A stretch of DNA of 64,000 bases from Streptomyces lydicus (GCF_004125265.1 NZ_RDTE01000003.1:3720001-3784000), one strand, 5' to 3'. Shown: positions 34,844 to 43,439, counted from the first letter of the stretch. Numbers and translations: made by a program. Notes: generated by a model from the sequence alone, not told the origin.

Positions 34844-36253
34844 GTGCACGGTTCAGGGGGGCGGAGGGCCCGGCGGTTTGTGGTGGTCGGGGCGCTGGTG
34901 GTTACGGGGGTGCTGGTCGCGGTGCCGGCGGGGGTCCGGAAGGCGGCCGGGGTGGCAGGCGTGGCAGGCGTGGCAGGCGTGGCAGGGGTGAACGGGCCGG
35001 CCGGGGTGAACGGGCCGGCCGGGGTGGCCGGGGCGGCCTGGCCCGGCGGCGGGCCTCCTCGGGTACCGGCCGATGAGCCCCCAGCCGATGCCATGACGCT
35101 GCCCGCGCCCACCGGCCGGTACCAAGTCGGTACGGTCGCGCTTCGCCTGACCCAATGGACGCGCGCCGATCCATGGACCGGCCGGCGGACGCGCCGGGAA
35201 TTGATGGTGAGCATCCGGTACCCGGCGCGGGCGGGTGCCGGGCGGTATCCGACCGCACCGCAGCTGTCGGCGCGCGAGGCGGCGGCGTTCGACGTGCGGA
35301 ACAACTTCTCGGAGCAGGTGCCGCGGGGGAAGGTGCGGTGGGCGGCGACCCGCACTTCTGCCCACGTGGGGGCGCCCCCGGCCGCGGGCCGGGCTCCCGG
35401 GCAGCGGCTGCCGGTGGTGCTCTACTCCCCCGGTGTCGGCGATCCGCGTTCGTTCGGCAGCACGCTCTGCGACGAGCTGGCCTCCCGCGGCTATGCCGTG
35501 GTCACCATCGACCACACCTACGAGGCACCCGCCGTGGAGTTCCCGGACGGACGGCTGGCGCGCAGCGTGCTGGCGTCGGAGCTGGCGAAGGCGCAGAAGA
35601 GCGGGCGGATCACGGAGCTGCTGAAAAAGGTCAGTGGGGTGCGAGTGGCCGATACCCGATTCGTCCTCGATGAGTTGGCCGAGCGGGGAGCCGCCTCGCC
35701 GTTGCCCTCGGGTCTTCGGCGGGCGCTGGATCTGCACGCCGTCGGGATGTTCGGGCAGTCGGCCGGCGGGTTCACGGCGGCGCAGACGATGCATGACGAC
35801 CGGCGGATCAAGGCCGCGGTGAACCTGGACGGGGTGATGGGCTACACCCAGCGGGATGACGACCCCTCGAACCCGTCGACGGTGGGACGTGAGGGCGTGG
35901 ACCGGCCGTTGCTGCTGATGGGAATGGCGGGGAACACCCATCACACGGTGGCGTCCTGGGGCGCGGTGTGGCGGCACAGTACGGGCACCTGGCTACGGGA
36001 CCTGACGCTGCGCGGCAGCAGGCACGCCAGTTTTACGGATGCGGAGGCGCTGGTGCCGCAGATCGCGCGGCGGGTGGGGCTGCCGCGCAAGGAGGTGACG
36101 GCGCTCATCGGGACGGTCGACCCGGCGCGGGCGGTCGCGGCGCAGCGGGCGTACGTTTCCGCGTTCTTCGACCGGTGGCTGCGCGGGCGGGACGACGGCG
36201 GGCTGCTGGACGGGCCCTCGGCGCGGTTCCCGGAGGTGCAGTTCGTGCGGTAG
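34844..36253 (+). CDS. Secreted alpha/beta hydrolase, PAF-acetylhydrolase/lipase-like
   Basis: The roughly 469-residue exported hydrolase starts with Arg residues and a hydrophobic helix (FVVVGALVVTGVLVAVPAGV), then a repeat-derived VAGVAG and NGPAGV segment. The catalytic domain shows VLYSPGVGDPRSFG (oxyanion loop), the nucleophile near residue 306 in GMFGQSAGGFTAA, the acid in NLDGVMG and the His in SRHASFTD. This order fits bacterial PAF-AH II-like esterases. GTG 34844 has GGAGGAG eight bases upstream; GTG 34838 is too close to it. The lipid or ester substrate is unknown. Confidence 0.85.
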   Translation: MHGSGGRRARRFVVVGALVVTGVLVAVPAGVRKAAGVAGVAGVAGVAGVNGPAGVNGPAGVAGAAWPGGGPPRVPADEPPADAMTLPAPTGRYQVGTVALRLTQWTRADPWTGRRTRRELMVSIRYPARAGAGRYPTAPQLSAREAAAFDVRNNFSEQVPRGKVRWAATRTSAHVGAPPAAGRAPGQRLPVVLYSPGVGDPRSFGSTLCDELASRGYAVVTIDHTYEAPAVEFPDGRLARSVLASELAKAQKSGRITELLKKVSGVRVADTRFVLDELAERGAASPLPSGLRRALDLHAVGMFGQSAGGFTAAQTMHDDRRIKAAVNLDGVMGYTQRDDDPSNPSTVGREGVDRPLLLMGMAGNTHHTVASWGAVWRHSTGTWLRDLTLRGSRHASFTDAEALVPQIARRVGLPRKEVTALIGTVDPARAVAAQRAYVSAFFDRWLRGRDDGGLLDGPSARFPEVQFVR

Positions 36254-36271
36254 GGGGCCGGGCGAGGCGGG

Positions 36272-36309
36272 CCGGGGGCTGGCCGGCGCTCCGACCGGCC
36301 AGCCCCCGG
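36272..36309. terminator. Perfect 15-bp hairpin between convergent genes
   Basis: CCGGGGGCTGGCCGG and its exact complement enclose an 8-base loop, 18 bases after the hydrolase stop and 36 before the methyltransferase stop. It is a likely two-way terminator. Confidence 0.8.
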
Positions 36310-36345
36310 GGGCGCGGGAACGCAAGGGCAACGGGGCCGCAGCGC

Positions 36346-37287
36346 TCAGGCGGCCGTCCCGAAGTGCACGGTCTTTGCGGTCAGCAGGAACAGGTCGGTA
36401 CGGCGGTCGATGCCTGCCGGGTCGGCCGGGTCGAGGAGCCGGTCCAGGGTGGACCGGTCCTCGGCGTTGAGGAGTTCGGCGAACGTCTGGCGGGATCGTT
36501 CCAGGGCTTGCCGCGCGAACTGCCGGGGCCCGTCGGCCAGGGGCGCGGGGTGGTCCACGAGGAAGGTCCTGCTCCGGGCGTCGGTGAGGCCCGCGGCACG
36601 CAGCATGCCGGGCCAGTCCTCGACCACCGCCACCGAGCCGGGCAGCTCGGCCCGCATCCGGCTGAAGCGGTCCGCCTGCGCGGCGTCGAGCCGTTCCTGC
36701 AGTCCGGGGCGTCCGAAACCGAGGTCGCGCGGGAGCCAGCGGGCCGGCAGTCCGCCCTCGACGACGGCCAGCACCCCGCCGGATTCGAGCAGCCTGGCCA
36801 ACTGCTTCACCACGCCCTGCTGGTCGCCTACGTGGTGGAGAGCCTGCCCGGACCACACCAGGTCCGCCGTCCCGAGACCGGCCAGCCCCGCGGGGAAGTC
36901 GGCCTGTTGCGTGCGCAGCCGGACGCCGAGCCGTCCGGCCCGTTCCGCGGCGCGGGCGAGCAGTTCCGGGGCGCCGTCCACCGCGGTGACCTCGGCCTGC
37001 GGGAACGTCGCGGCCAGTCGGCAGGCCGCGACGCCCGGTCCGCTGCCGATGTCCAGGATGCGGCGGGGGGTGAGGTGCGTCAGCTCGGCGAGGGCCTGCT
37101 GGACGTAGGGGCTGTGCGTCTCGCCCTCCCGCTCCAGCAGGTCGGCCATGGCGGTCCAGTCGAAGTCGGGGTCGGGGGTGTGGCCGTGGTTGTGGCTGTG
37201 GGTGTGGCCGTGGGTGTGGCTACCGCTCTGAGCGGGGGTGCCGTCGTGGGTGGGGTTGCCGTCGTGGGTGTGGCCGTTGTCGGTCAT
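36346..37287 (-). CDS. SAM-dependent methyltransferase with His-rich N-terminus
   Basis: The 313-residue class I methyltransferase has motif I ILDIGSGPGVAACRLA, the acidic loop VTAVDGAPELL and motif IV DLVWSGQALHHVGDQ (ubiquinone/menaquinone-type Methyltransf_11/25). The first 40 residues are striking: HTHDGNPTHDG and SHTHGHTHSHNHGHT give about ten histidines, which could bind zinc or nickel. ATG 37287 follows AGAAGG. The methyl acceptor is unknown. The His-rich head suggests metal handling or metal-dependent regulation, as inference. Confidence 0.82.
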   Translation of the reverse strand: MTDNGHTHDGNPTHDGTPAQSGSHTHGHTHSHNHGHTPDPDFDWTAMADLLEREGETHSPYVQQALAELTHLTPRRILDIGSGPGVAACRLAATFPQAEVTAVDGAPELLARAAERAGRLGVRLRTQQADFPAGLAGLGTADLVWSGQALHHVGDQQGVVKQLARLLESGGVLAVVEGGLPARWLPRDLGFGRPGLQERLDAAQADRFSRMRAELPGSVAVVEDWPGMLRAAGLTDARSRTFLVDHPAPLADGPRQFARQALERSRQTFAELLNAEDRSTLDRLLDPADPAGIDRRTDLFLLTAKTVHFGTAA

Positions 37288-37566
37288 CGCACCTTCTCCA
37301 GTGACTCGTGCTCCGCCGGAGCTTCCTCGATCAGGTCCGCGTTCACCACGGGAACCTCCTGGCGCCGACCATGCGCCAGGACCGCCGAGCCCGGCAAACA
37401 TTGTTGCCGTTTCCGCAAAAGGTGGTGCGTGCGGAGGGGAAGCAGCAGGGACCTCTTCCTGTCGGCTTCCCGCCGAGGCGCGCGCCGAAGGCCGCCTCTC
37501 GACGGCTTACGACCCCACCGCTCACGGCACCCCGGCTCACGACCCCGCGGCTTACGCCCCTGCGGC

Positions 37567-38193
37567 CTACGAAGCCCCCGCGGCGCTCCCCCGCGTCAGA
37601 TGCGTGAAGGCGTCCAGGTTGCGGGTGGACTCCCCGCGCGACACCCGCCAGGCGTACTCCTTGCGGATCGCGGTGGCGAAGCCCATTTCCAGCAGGGTGT
37701 TGAAGCTGCCGTCGGCGTTCTCCAGGACCGTGCCGAGGATGCGGTCGAGCTCGTCGGGGGTGACGGCGGCCAGCGGGAGCTTGCCGACGAGGTAGATGTC
37801 ACCGAGCTTGTCGATCGCGTAACTGACGCCGTAGAGGCGGGTGTTGCGTTCGAGGAGCCAGCGGTGCACGGCCTCGTGGTTCTCGTCGGGGTGACGGACG
37901 ACGAAGGCGTTGATGGAGAGGGAGTGCCTGCCGACGATGAGCGAGCAGGTCGTGGAGAGCTTGCGGGTGCCGGGGAGCTTGATGACGTAGGTGCCGTCGG
38001 AGGGCGATTCCCATTCGAGCTCGGCCTCGGTCAGGGTCCGCTCGATCACGGCCCGCGCCGTCGGGACCGCCCCGGCCTGCGCCGTCGGAACCGCACCGGC
38101 CGCCGAGTTGCCGCTGCCATGGCCGCTGCCGTTGCCCACTGCACCGCTCGTCTCTCGCTCGTCGCCCGTGGAGGGGTCGCGCTCGTCACCCAT
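37567..38193 (-). CDS. YbjN-domain protein
   Basis: The 208-residue protein has a disordered N-terminus with an AGAVPTA repeat and a YbjN/chaperone-like (type III secretion chaperone fold) domain: ELEWESPSDGTYVIKLPG, SLSINAFVVRHPDENHEAVH and RLYGVSYAIDKLGDIYLVG. The family is thought to regulate or assist other proteins; its molecular function is not settled. Its ATG lies inside the mshA stop region (8-base overlap), so it is co-translated with mshA and may assist mycothiol synthesis. That link is inference from coupling. The gap 37288-37566 has GGCTTACGACCCC-like repeats. Confidence 0.88.
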   Translation of the reverse strand: MGDERDPSTGDERETSGAVGNGSGHGSGNSAAGAVPTAQAGAVPTARAVIERTLTEAELEWESPSDGTYVIKLPGTRKLSTTCSLIVGRHSLSINAFVVRHPDENHEAVHRWLLERNTRLYGVSYAIDKLGDIYLVGKLPLAAVTPDELDRILGTVLENADGSFNTLLEMGFATAIRKEYAWRVSRGESTRNLDAFTHLTRGSAAGAS

Positions 38194-39556
38194 GGAGGGA
38201 TCGTAGGTGACGGCGGTGCTCCTGCATGGCGGCGGTGTAGACGTCGCCCGTGGCCGCGGCGGCGGTGCCCCAGCCGAAGGACTGGGCGTGCCGGGCGGCG
38301 TCGGTGCCCATCCGGGCGGGCAGGGCCGGGTCCGCGACGAAGCGGCCGAGCGCGCGGGCGTAGTCGGCCGGGTCGTGGCCGCTGACGAGGAAGCCGCTGA
38401 CGCCGTCGCGCACGGCCACCGGCAGACCGCCGACCGCCGCCGCGATGACCGGCGTCCCACAGGCCTGGGCCTCGATGGCGACCAGCCCGAAGGATTCGCT
38501 GTACGAGGGCATGACCAGCACGGATGCGGCGCGGTACCAGTCGGCGAGCTGTTCCTGGCCGACCGGCGGGCGGAACTGCACCAGGTCGGCGATGCCGAGA
38601 CGGGCGGCCAGCTTCTGCAGCCCCTCGGGCTTGGCCAGGCCGCTGCCGCTGGGCCCGCCGACCACGGGCACGACCATCCGGGAGCGCAGCGAGGGGTCCT
38701 CGTCCAGCAGGGCGGCGGCGGCCCGCAGCAGGATGTCGGGCGCCTTCAGCGGCTGTATTCGGCCGGCGAACAGGGGGATGACCGCGTCCTGCGGCAGGCC
38801 CAGGCGGGCGCGGGCGGCGGCCCGGCTCTCGGCGACCTCGCCGCCGGTGGGCCGGAAACGGTCGAGGTTGACCCCGGGGTGCACCACGGCGACCTTTCCG
38901 GGCTCGGCCTCGTAATGCCGGACGAGTTCGTCCGACTCCTCGGCGGTGTTGGCTATCAGGCGGTCGGCGGCCCGGACGATCTGTGTCTCGCCGATCACCC
39001 GGGCGGCCGGCTCGGGGGCGTCGCCGGCGGCCAGCGCGGCATTCTTGACCTTGGCCATGGTGTGCATGGCGTGCACCAGCGGGACGCCCCAGCGCTCGGC
39101 GGCCAGCCAGCCGACATGGCCGGAGAGCCAGTAGTGGGAGTGCACCAGGTCGTAGTAACCGGGGCGGTGGCCGGCCCAGGCCTGCATCACGCCATGAGTG
39201 AAGGCACACAGCTGGGCGGGCAGCTCCTCCTTGGCCAGGCCCTCGTACGGGCCGGCGTCCACATGCCGTACGAGGACGCCCGGGGCGAGCTCGACGGCGG
39301 GCGGGAGGGTGCCGGTGGTGGCGCGGGTGAAGATCTCCACCTCGATGTTGATCGAGGCGAGCTTCCTGGCGAGCTCGACGATGTAGACGTTCATACCGCC
39401 GGCGTCGCCCGTACCGGGCTGGTGCAGCGGAGAGGTGTGGACGCTGAGCATCGCCACCCGGCGTGGGCGGCGTGCACTGCCGGGCAGGCGCAGGCGGGCC
39501 TGACCCGGGAACTGGCCCTGCGGCCGACTGCGGAGCCGGGACACGTGTGGGCTCAC
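38186..39556 (-). CDS. mshA: D-inositol-3-phosphate glycosyltransferase MshA
   Basis: The 456-residue GT-B glycosyltransferase performs the first step of mycothiol synthesis, joining GlcNAc from UDP-GlcNAc to inositol-3-phosphate. Motifs are MLSVHTSPLHQPGTGDAGGM (donor/acceptor loop), VHSHYWLSGHVGW, FAGRIQPLKAPDILLRA and the E-x7-E region SYSESFGLVAIEAQACGTPV. GTG 39556 has AGGAGG at nine bases. The 30-residue basic head is common in Streptomyces forms. It overlaps the ybjN gene. The mycothiol synthase mshD lies at 56.6-57.5 kb. Confidence 0.96.
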   Translation of the reverse strand: MSPHVSRLRSRPQGQFPGQARLRLPGSARRPRRVAMLSVHTSPLHQPGTGDAGGMNVYIVELARKLASINIEVEIFTRATTGTLPPAVELAPGVLVRHVDAGPYEGLAKEELPAQLCAFTHGVMQAWAGHRPGYYDLVHSHYWLSGHVGWLAAERWGVPLVHAMHTMAKVKNAALAAGDAPEPAARVIGETQIVRAADRLIANTAEESDELVRHYEAEPGKVAVVHPGVNLDRFRPTGGEVAESRAAARARLGLPQDAVIPLFAGRIQPLKAPDILLRAAAALLDEDPSLRSRMVVPVVGGPSGSGLAKPEGLQKLAARLGIADLVQFRPPVGQEQLADWYRAASVLVMPSYSESFGLVAIEAQACGTPVIAAAVGGLPVAVRDGVSGFLVSGHDPADYARALGRFVADPALPARMGTDAARHAQSFGWGTAAAATGDVYTAAMQEHRRHLRSLHG

Positions 39557-39680
39557 GTCGAGCTACCTCCTAGGCGGGGCGGGCGGCACGCCTCCGACCC
39601 CCTGCAACAATGCGCCGCGGCCATCCATTTCCGTCCGGCACGCCCTGACCGCACTTTGCCAAAGCGTGACCAAGCGAGGG

Positions 39681-39832
39681 CCGTGGGTGCCGCGGCGAGG
39701 CGGGGGCCGTAGGTGCCGCGGCGAGGCGGGGGCCGTAGGTGCCGCGGCGAGGCGGGGGCCGTAGGTGCCGCGGCGAGGCGGGGGCCGTAGGTGCCGCGGC
39801 GAGGCGGGGGCCGTAGGTGCCGCGGCGGGCGG
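39681..39832. repeat. 26-bp minisatellite, about six copies
   Basis: Copies start at 39681, 39707, 39733, 39759, 39785 and 39811, each CCGTAGGTGCCGCGGCGAGG plus CGGGGG; the first has one change and the last is truncated. There are no spacers, so it is not a CRISPR array. It fills the divergent gap (39557-39864) between mshA and a methyltransferase gene and ends 33 bases before that gene. Confidence 0.95.
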
Positions 39833-39864
39833 CCTTCCCGCCGCCACCCCATACCCTCGAAGGC

Positions 39865-40902
39865 ATGGCCCGCCGCCCCAGCGTCTCCCCCCACTCCCTT
39901 GCTTCCCCCGTCTCTCCCATCTCTCCCGTTTCCCCCGGCTCCGCCGCCGCCCTGATCCCCGGGCAGTCCCGGTCCGTGTCCGGGCGCTCCCGGTCCGTAT
40001 CCGCGCAGTCCCGGCCTGCACCCGGGCAGTCCCGGCCCGTCGGAAACGCCACCCGCGGGACCACCAACCCCAACCGGCTGCGCCGCATGGACCGCTGGAT
40101 AGCCGCCGAGCACGGCGCCGCGCTGCGCCGCGCCGCCGACCCCGTGGCGGTCGATCTCGGCTACGGCGCCGCGCCCTGGACCGCGGTGGAACTGCTGGGC
40201 CGGCTGCGGACGGTGCGCCCGGACGCCCGGGTCGTCGGCATAGAGATAGATCCGGCGCGGGTCGAGGCCGCCCGGCCGTACGAGCGGGCGGGGCTGGATT
40301 TCCTCCACGGCGGCTTCGAGGTGCCGCTGCCGGGGCAGCGCAAGCGCGCACCGGTCCTCATCCGGGCCGCGAATGTGCTGCGGCAGTACGACGAGGACGA
40401 GGTGGCCGCCGTGTGGCAACGGCTCTGCGCACGGCTCGCGCCCGGCGGGCTGCTGGTCGAGGGCACCTGCGACGAGATAGGGCGTCGGCACGTCTGGGTG
40501 GCGCTGGGCCCCGAGGGCCCGCGCACGGTCACCTTCGCCGCCCGCCTCAGCACCCTCCATACCCCCTCTGACCTGGCAGAACGCCTCCCCAAGGCGCTGA
40601 TCCACCGCAATGTGCCGGGCGAGCCGGTGCACGCCTTCCTCCGGGACTTCGACCGCGCCTGGGCCACCGCCGCCCCGCTCGGCGCGCTCGGCGCCCGCCA
40701 GCGGTGGCGCGCCGCCGTACAGGCCCTGGCCACGGACTGGCCGCTGACCGGTGACCCGCGGCGCCGGCGACAGGGGGAGGTCACGGTGCGATGGGAGGCG
40801 CTCGCGCCCAGGGGAAGTGGGGTGCGGAGTGCGGTGGGGAGGACGGTGACGAGCCCGGCCGCGAGCGCGGCGAGAGGCCCGGTGGGAAACGCCGTCCGCT
40901 GA
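39865..40902 (+). CDS. Class I SAM-dependent methyltransferase
   Basis: The 345-residue protein begins with about 60 disordered Ser/Pro residues containing a repeated SRSVSG/SRPAPG element, then NRLRRMDRWIAAEHGAALRR. The methyltransferase core has AVDLGYGAAPWTAVELLGRL (motif I with GYG instead of GxG), VVGIEIDPARV and LLVEGTCDEIGRRHVWVAL. It is of the small Streptomyces family usually annotated only as methyltransferase. ATG 39865 is chosen just after the minisatellite; no clear ribosome site is present. Substrate unknown. Confidence 0.83.
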   Translation: MARRPSVSPHSLASPVSPISPVSPGSAAALIPGQSRSVSGRSRSVSAQSRPAPGQSRPVGNATRGTTNPNRLRRMDRWIAAEHGAALRRAADPVAVDLGYGAAPWTAVELLGRLRTVRPDARVVGIEIDPARVEAARPYERAGLDFLHGGFEVPLPGQRKRAPVLIRAANVLRQYDEDEVAAVWQRLCARLAPGGLLVEGTCDEIGRRHVWVALGPEGPRTVTFAARLSTLHTPSDLAERLPKALIHRNVPGEPVHAFLRDFDRAWATAAPLGALGARQRWRAAVQALATDWPLTGDPRRRRQGEVTVRWEALAPRGSGVRSAVGRTVTSPAASAARGPVGNAVR

Positions 40903-40944
40903 GGCGGGCGGCAGCATGGCCAACGGTCAGGGGCGCGGCCTTCG

Positions 40945-41832
40945 CTACGCCGTCAGCACCGGGTCCCCGAGTGCCCCCAGCTCCCGCAGCCGCCCCTCCG
41001 TCTTCGCCCCCCGCGCGGCCGCATACGTCACCAGCACCTGGTCCGGGTCGGCGCTCAGCCGGAAGCTCTCGAAGGTGAGGACCAGTTCGCCGACGTGCGG
41101 GTGCAGGAGGGTCTTGGTGCCGCGCAGGCACTCGTACACCGACTGCGTCTCCCAGAGACGGCGGAAGTCCCGGCTGTGCGCGAGGAGTTCGTTGACCACG
41201 TCGCAGACCCGCGGGTCCTCGGGGTGCCGCCCGCTGTCGGCGCGCAGATTGCCGACCACCTCCATGGCCTTCGCCTCCCAGTCCGCGTGCAGGGCTCGCG
41301 CCGCCGGGTCGAGGAAGACCAGCAGCGCGGCATTGCGCCGGTCCGGGGCGAGCGCCGGGAGGTCGAAGGCGATCCGGCCGCCGAGCGTGTTCCAGGCCAG
41401 GAAGTCCAGGCCGCGGCCGAGGACCACGGCCGGGACGGTGGTCCCCATCGCGTCCAGGAGCCGCTGGACCTCGGGGCGCACGGTCTGCCGGGGGACGGTG
41501 CACGGGCCGCCGTCCGGGCCCGGGCCTGCGACGCAGTCCGCCGGGCGGCGCCGGGGTGCCGCGATATTGCGCAGATACGTCACCTCGCCGTCGGAAAGCC
41601 GCAGCGCCCGTGCGATCGCGTCCAGGACGGAGTCGGAGATGGCGGGCGCGCGGCCCTGTTCGATCCGGGTGTAGTAGTCGACGCTGATGCCGGCGAGCTG
41701 CGCGACCTCCTCGCGCCGCAGGCCGCGCACCCGGCGGCGGTTGATCCCGTCGGGCAGGCCGAGCTCCGCCGGGTCGAGCGCCGCCCGGCGCACCTTGAGG
41801 AACGAGCTGATCTCGATTTCCGCGTGCAGCAT
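40945..41832 (-). CDS. XRE-family regulator with MmyB-like ligand domain
   Basis: The 295-residue regulator has an XRE helix-turn-helix at about residues 35-75 (RREEVAQLAGISVDYYTRIEQGRAP) and a C-terminal MmyB-like domain from about 100 (VQRLLDAMGTTVPAVVLGRG to the end). In related proteins this domain binds fatty-acid-like ligands in a PAS fold. Such regulators usually control an adjacent oxidoreductase or transporter; here the gene is isolated, convergent with the methyltransferase 42 bases away. The target is unknown. ATG 41832 has no strong ribosome site. Confidence 0.9.
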   Translation of the reverse strand: MLHAEIEISSFLKVRRAALDPAELGLPDGINRRRVRGLRREEVAQLAGISVDYYTRIEQGRAPAISDSVLDAIARALRLSDGEVTYLRNIAAPRRRPADCVAGPGPDGGPCTVPRQTVRPEVQRLLDAMGTTVPAVVLGRGLDFLAWNTLGGRIAFDLPALAPDRRNAALLVFLDPAARALHADWEAKAMEVVGNLRADSGRHPEDPRVCDVVNELLAHSRDFRRLWETQSVYECLRGTKTLLHPHVGELVLTFESFRLSADPDQVLVTYAAARGAKTEGRLRELGALGDPVLTA

Positions 41833-42072
41833 CGGTCCAGTATGCGACGCACAGCGGAACGGGCGGTTCCGGCGCCCCCCCAGGCCGCCGGCTCCCCCCT
41901 CACCTCCCCTCCCTCATCTCTCCTTCTGTCCCACAATGCACCGCAGCGGCGGCGACGCTCGGATTGTCCCCGGAAAAGAATGGCTTCTTGATTGTTCCTT
42001 TCCATTTCCCCCGCGACGCCGGGCCGCCGCCCGCTACGGGCAGGCAGCCGCCTCGCCGGAACCGGACACAAA

Positions 42073-42101
42073 GAAGCCCCTCACACGCGGCGAGGGGCTT
42101 C
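42073..42101 (-). terminator. Terminator after the Lsr2-like gene
   Basis: GAAGCCCCTC and GAGGGGCTTC form a perfect 10-bp stem with a 9-base loop, 17 bases past the lsr2 stop, with AT-rich flanks. The remaining gap 41833-42118 has no gene but includes an AT-richer promoter-like patch. Confidence 0.75.
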
Positions 42102-42118
42102 CGGTTTATCCAAAAAAT

Positions 42119-42442
42119 TCACTTGGCCTTTTGGTAAGCCTCACGAATCTCAGCGGGCACCCGCCCACGGTCGCTGACGTTGTAGCCGCTCGACTTGGCC
42201 CAGGCCCGGATCGCGGCGGTGTCCTCATTGCTGGCCGCCGCCTTACGCGGCTTACGGCCCTTCCCGGTCTTGCGACCGGCCTTCAAGAACGGTCCAACCG
42301 CTTCGAGCAGCTGGTCGTAGCTGTCCGGACTCAAATCGATCTCGTAAGTCACACCGTCAAGAGAAAGCGTGTGCGTGGCGGCCTCGGTGGACTCTTCGCC
42401 CGTGAGGTCGTCCGTGAAGATGGTGATTACTTTCTGTGCCAT
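42119..42442 (-). CDS. lsr2: Lsr2-family nucleoid protein (paralogue)
   Basis: The 107-residue protein bridges and silences AT-rich, often foreign, DNA. The N-terminal oligomerisation domain reads MAQKVITIFTDDLTGEESTE to about residue 60. A basic linker GRKTGKGRKPRKAA follows, and the C-terminal DNA-binding domain AIRAWAKSSGYNVSDRGRVP contains the AT-hook-like RGR. The N-terminal strand differs from the housekeeping Streptomyces Lsr2 I remember, so this is probably the second copy (LsrL type). It sits at the edge of an accessory island, where silencing foreign genes would make sense. Confidence 0.93.
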   Translation of the reverse strand: MAQKVITIFTDDLTGEESTEAATHTLSLDGVTYEIDLSPDSYDQLLEAVGPFLKAGRKTGKGRKPRKAAASNEDTAAIRAWAKSSGYNVSDRGRVPAEIREAYQKAK

Positions 42443-42502
42443 GCAGGCAGTGTAAACCCATGAAATAGGCCCACCAGCCGTTTCCCCCGCCTGCCGGTGC
42501 GA

Positions 42503-42802
42503 CTAACGGGTTGACGGGAAAAAATCCTCCGCGCCGACCCTCGTTGCGGCCGGTCCCCGCACCGGCACGAGAGCCGGCGTGGGCCACGACAACCTCGATG
42601 GGTTGCCGTTCTCGTACTCGCCCTCGTACTCGTACTCGTACTCGTCGACGATGTGCTGAACTCCGGAGGCGACGGCGGGGTGAGCGGCAGATACCTGGTC
42701 GGCGGTGACCTTCTCGTTCGGAGCTGCTTTCAGGTAGCACCGAACGATGTGCGGGATATCGCCGACACGGGTCTCCTGGTGCGACGCCGCCAGATCGAGC
42801 AC
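42503..42802 (-). CDS. Hypothetical protein with Glu-Tyr repeat
   Basis: The 99-residue frame has GGGGAGGGG six bases before a GTG at 42802, which supports it. It reads MLDLAASHQETRVGDIPHIV, then a repeat segment DEYEYEYEGEYENGN encoded by TACTCG hexamers at 42610-42645, then a Pro-rich tail. I do not recognise a family. The second half may only be repeat-expanded sequence. Coding status is moderate. Confidence 0.45.
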   Translation of the reverse strand: MLDLAASHQETRVGDIPHIVRCYLKAAPNEKVTADQVSAAHPAVASGVQHIVDEYEYEYEGEYENGNPSRLSWPTPALVPVRGPAATRVGAEDFFPSTR

Positions 42803-42839
42803 AACATCCCCTCCCCGAACGGCGAGACCGGCAGGCTCA

Positions 42840-43439
42840 TCACTCGGTGCGTGACGATCGGGTCACCGGGCGCCAGGCCAAAGGCCAGGTGACGTCCTGG
42901 TTGACCGGGCCGGTCACCCCCAGACTGGCCCGTGCGTATTCGAGGTACCGCCGCTGGGCGTCTCTGAACTCCGCGTACGCCTGATCCCAGCTCTGTTCGG
43001 CTTCCATCGGCACACCGCGCGCCAGGTGTTCCAGCCGCCACAGGCAGTGGTTCAGTGTCTTGGACGCGGTATTCGTGTCCGTGTCTCCAAGCAATTCGCA
43101 GGTCTCTCCCAGCGCGGAACGGCGGGCCTCAGCCGAGCCGAGCTCGGCAAGCACCTCGGCGGTCAGCTCCAGCGGCGCGGGACCGGTCACGAGCCCGCGA
43201 CCCGCAGCGATGCTCTGATAGCGGCCCGCGAGCTCTTTCACCGCGTGGATGTACTCGGCATAGGCGTCCAGGCGCCGCCCGTCCCAGCGCACGGACTGCT
43301 CACGCCGCCACCGTGCCCGATCGTTCAAGCTGCTCACCAGGAACGATGCGACAGCCCCCAATGCAACACCCACCAGCGGAAGTATCTGCCCCGACAGACT
43401 CATAGAGACCCCGATCATGTAGTCAAACGCTTCCTCCAT
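42840..43439 (-). CDS. Small membrane-anchored hypothetical protein
   Basis: The protein has at most 199 residues, with one N-terminal membrane helix (ILPLVGVALGAVASFLVSSL). A helical cytoplasmic domain follows: RARWRREQSVRWDGRRLDAY, AYAEYIHAVKELAGRYQS and a C-terminal coiled segment. This pattern is frequent in Streptomyces proteins of unknown role and resembles a sensor or scaffold. Starts at 43439, 43418 or 43403 are all possible; GGAGG lies between the first two. It ends 38 bases before the Glu-Tyr repeat gene. Confidence 0.7.
   Translation of the reverse strand: MEEAFDYMIGVSMSLSGQILPLVGVALGAVASFLVSSLNDRARWRREQSVRWDGRRLDAYAEYIHAVKELAGRYQSIAAGRGLVTGPAPLELTAEVLAELGSAEARRSALGETCELLGDTDTNTASKTLNHCLWRLEHLARGVPMEAEQSWDQAYAEFRDAQRRYLEYARASLGVTGPVNQDVTWPLAWRPVTRSSRTE

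Noticed and set aside
35968..38385. 805-codon plus-strand frame
   Set aside because: It crosses a hydrolase end, a perfect terminator and three minus-strand genes; no motif supports it.
39681..39832. CRISPR-like array
   Set aside because: The 26-bp units are directly adjacent with no spacers and no cas genes are nearby; it is a minisatellite.
42610..42645. TACTCG array read as a plus-strand regulatory repeat
   Set aside because: It is more simply explained as the Glu-Tyr coding repeat of the minus-strand hypothetical gene with a good ribosome site.
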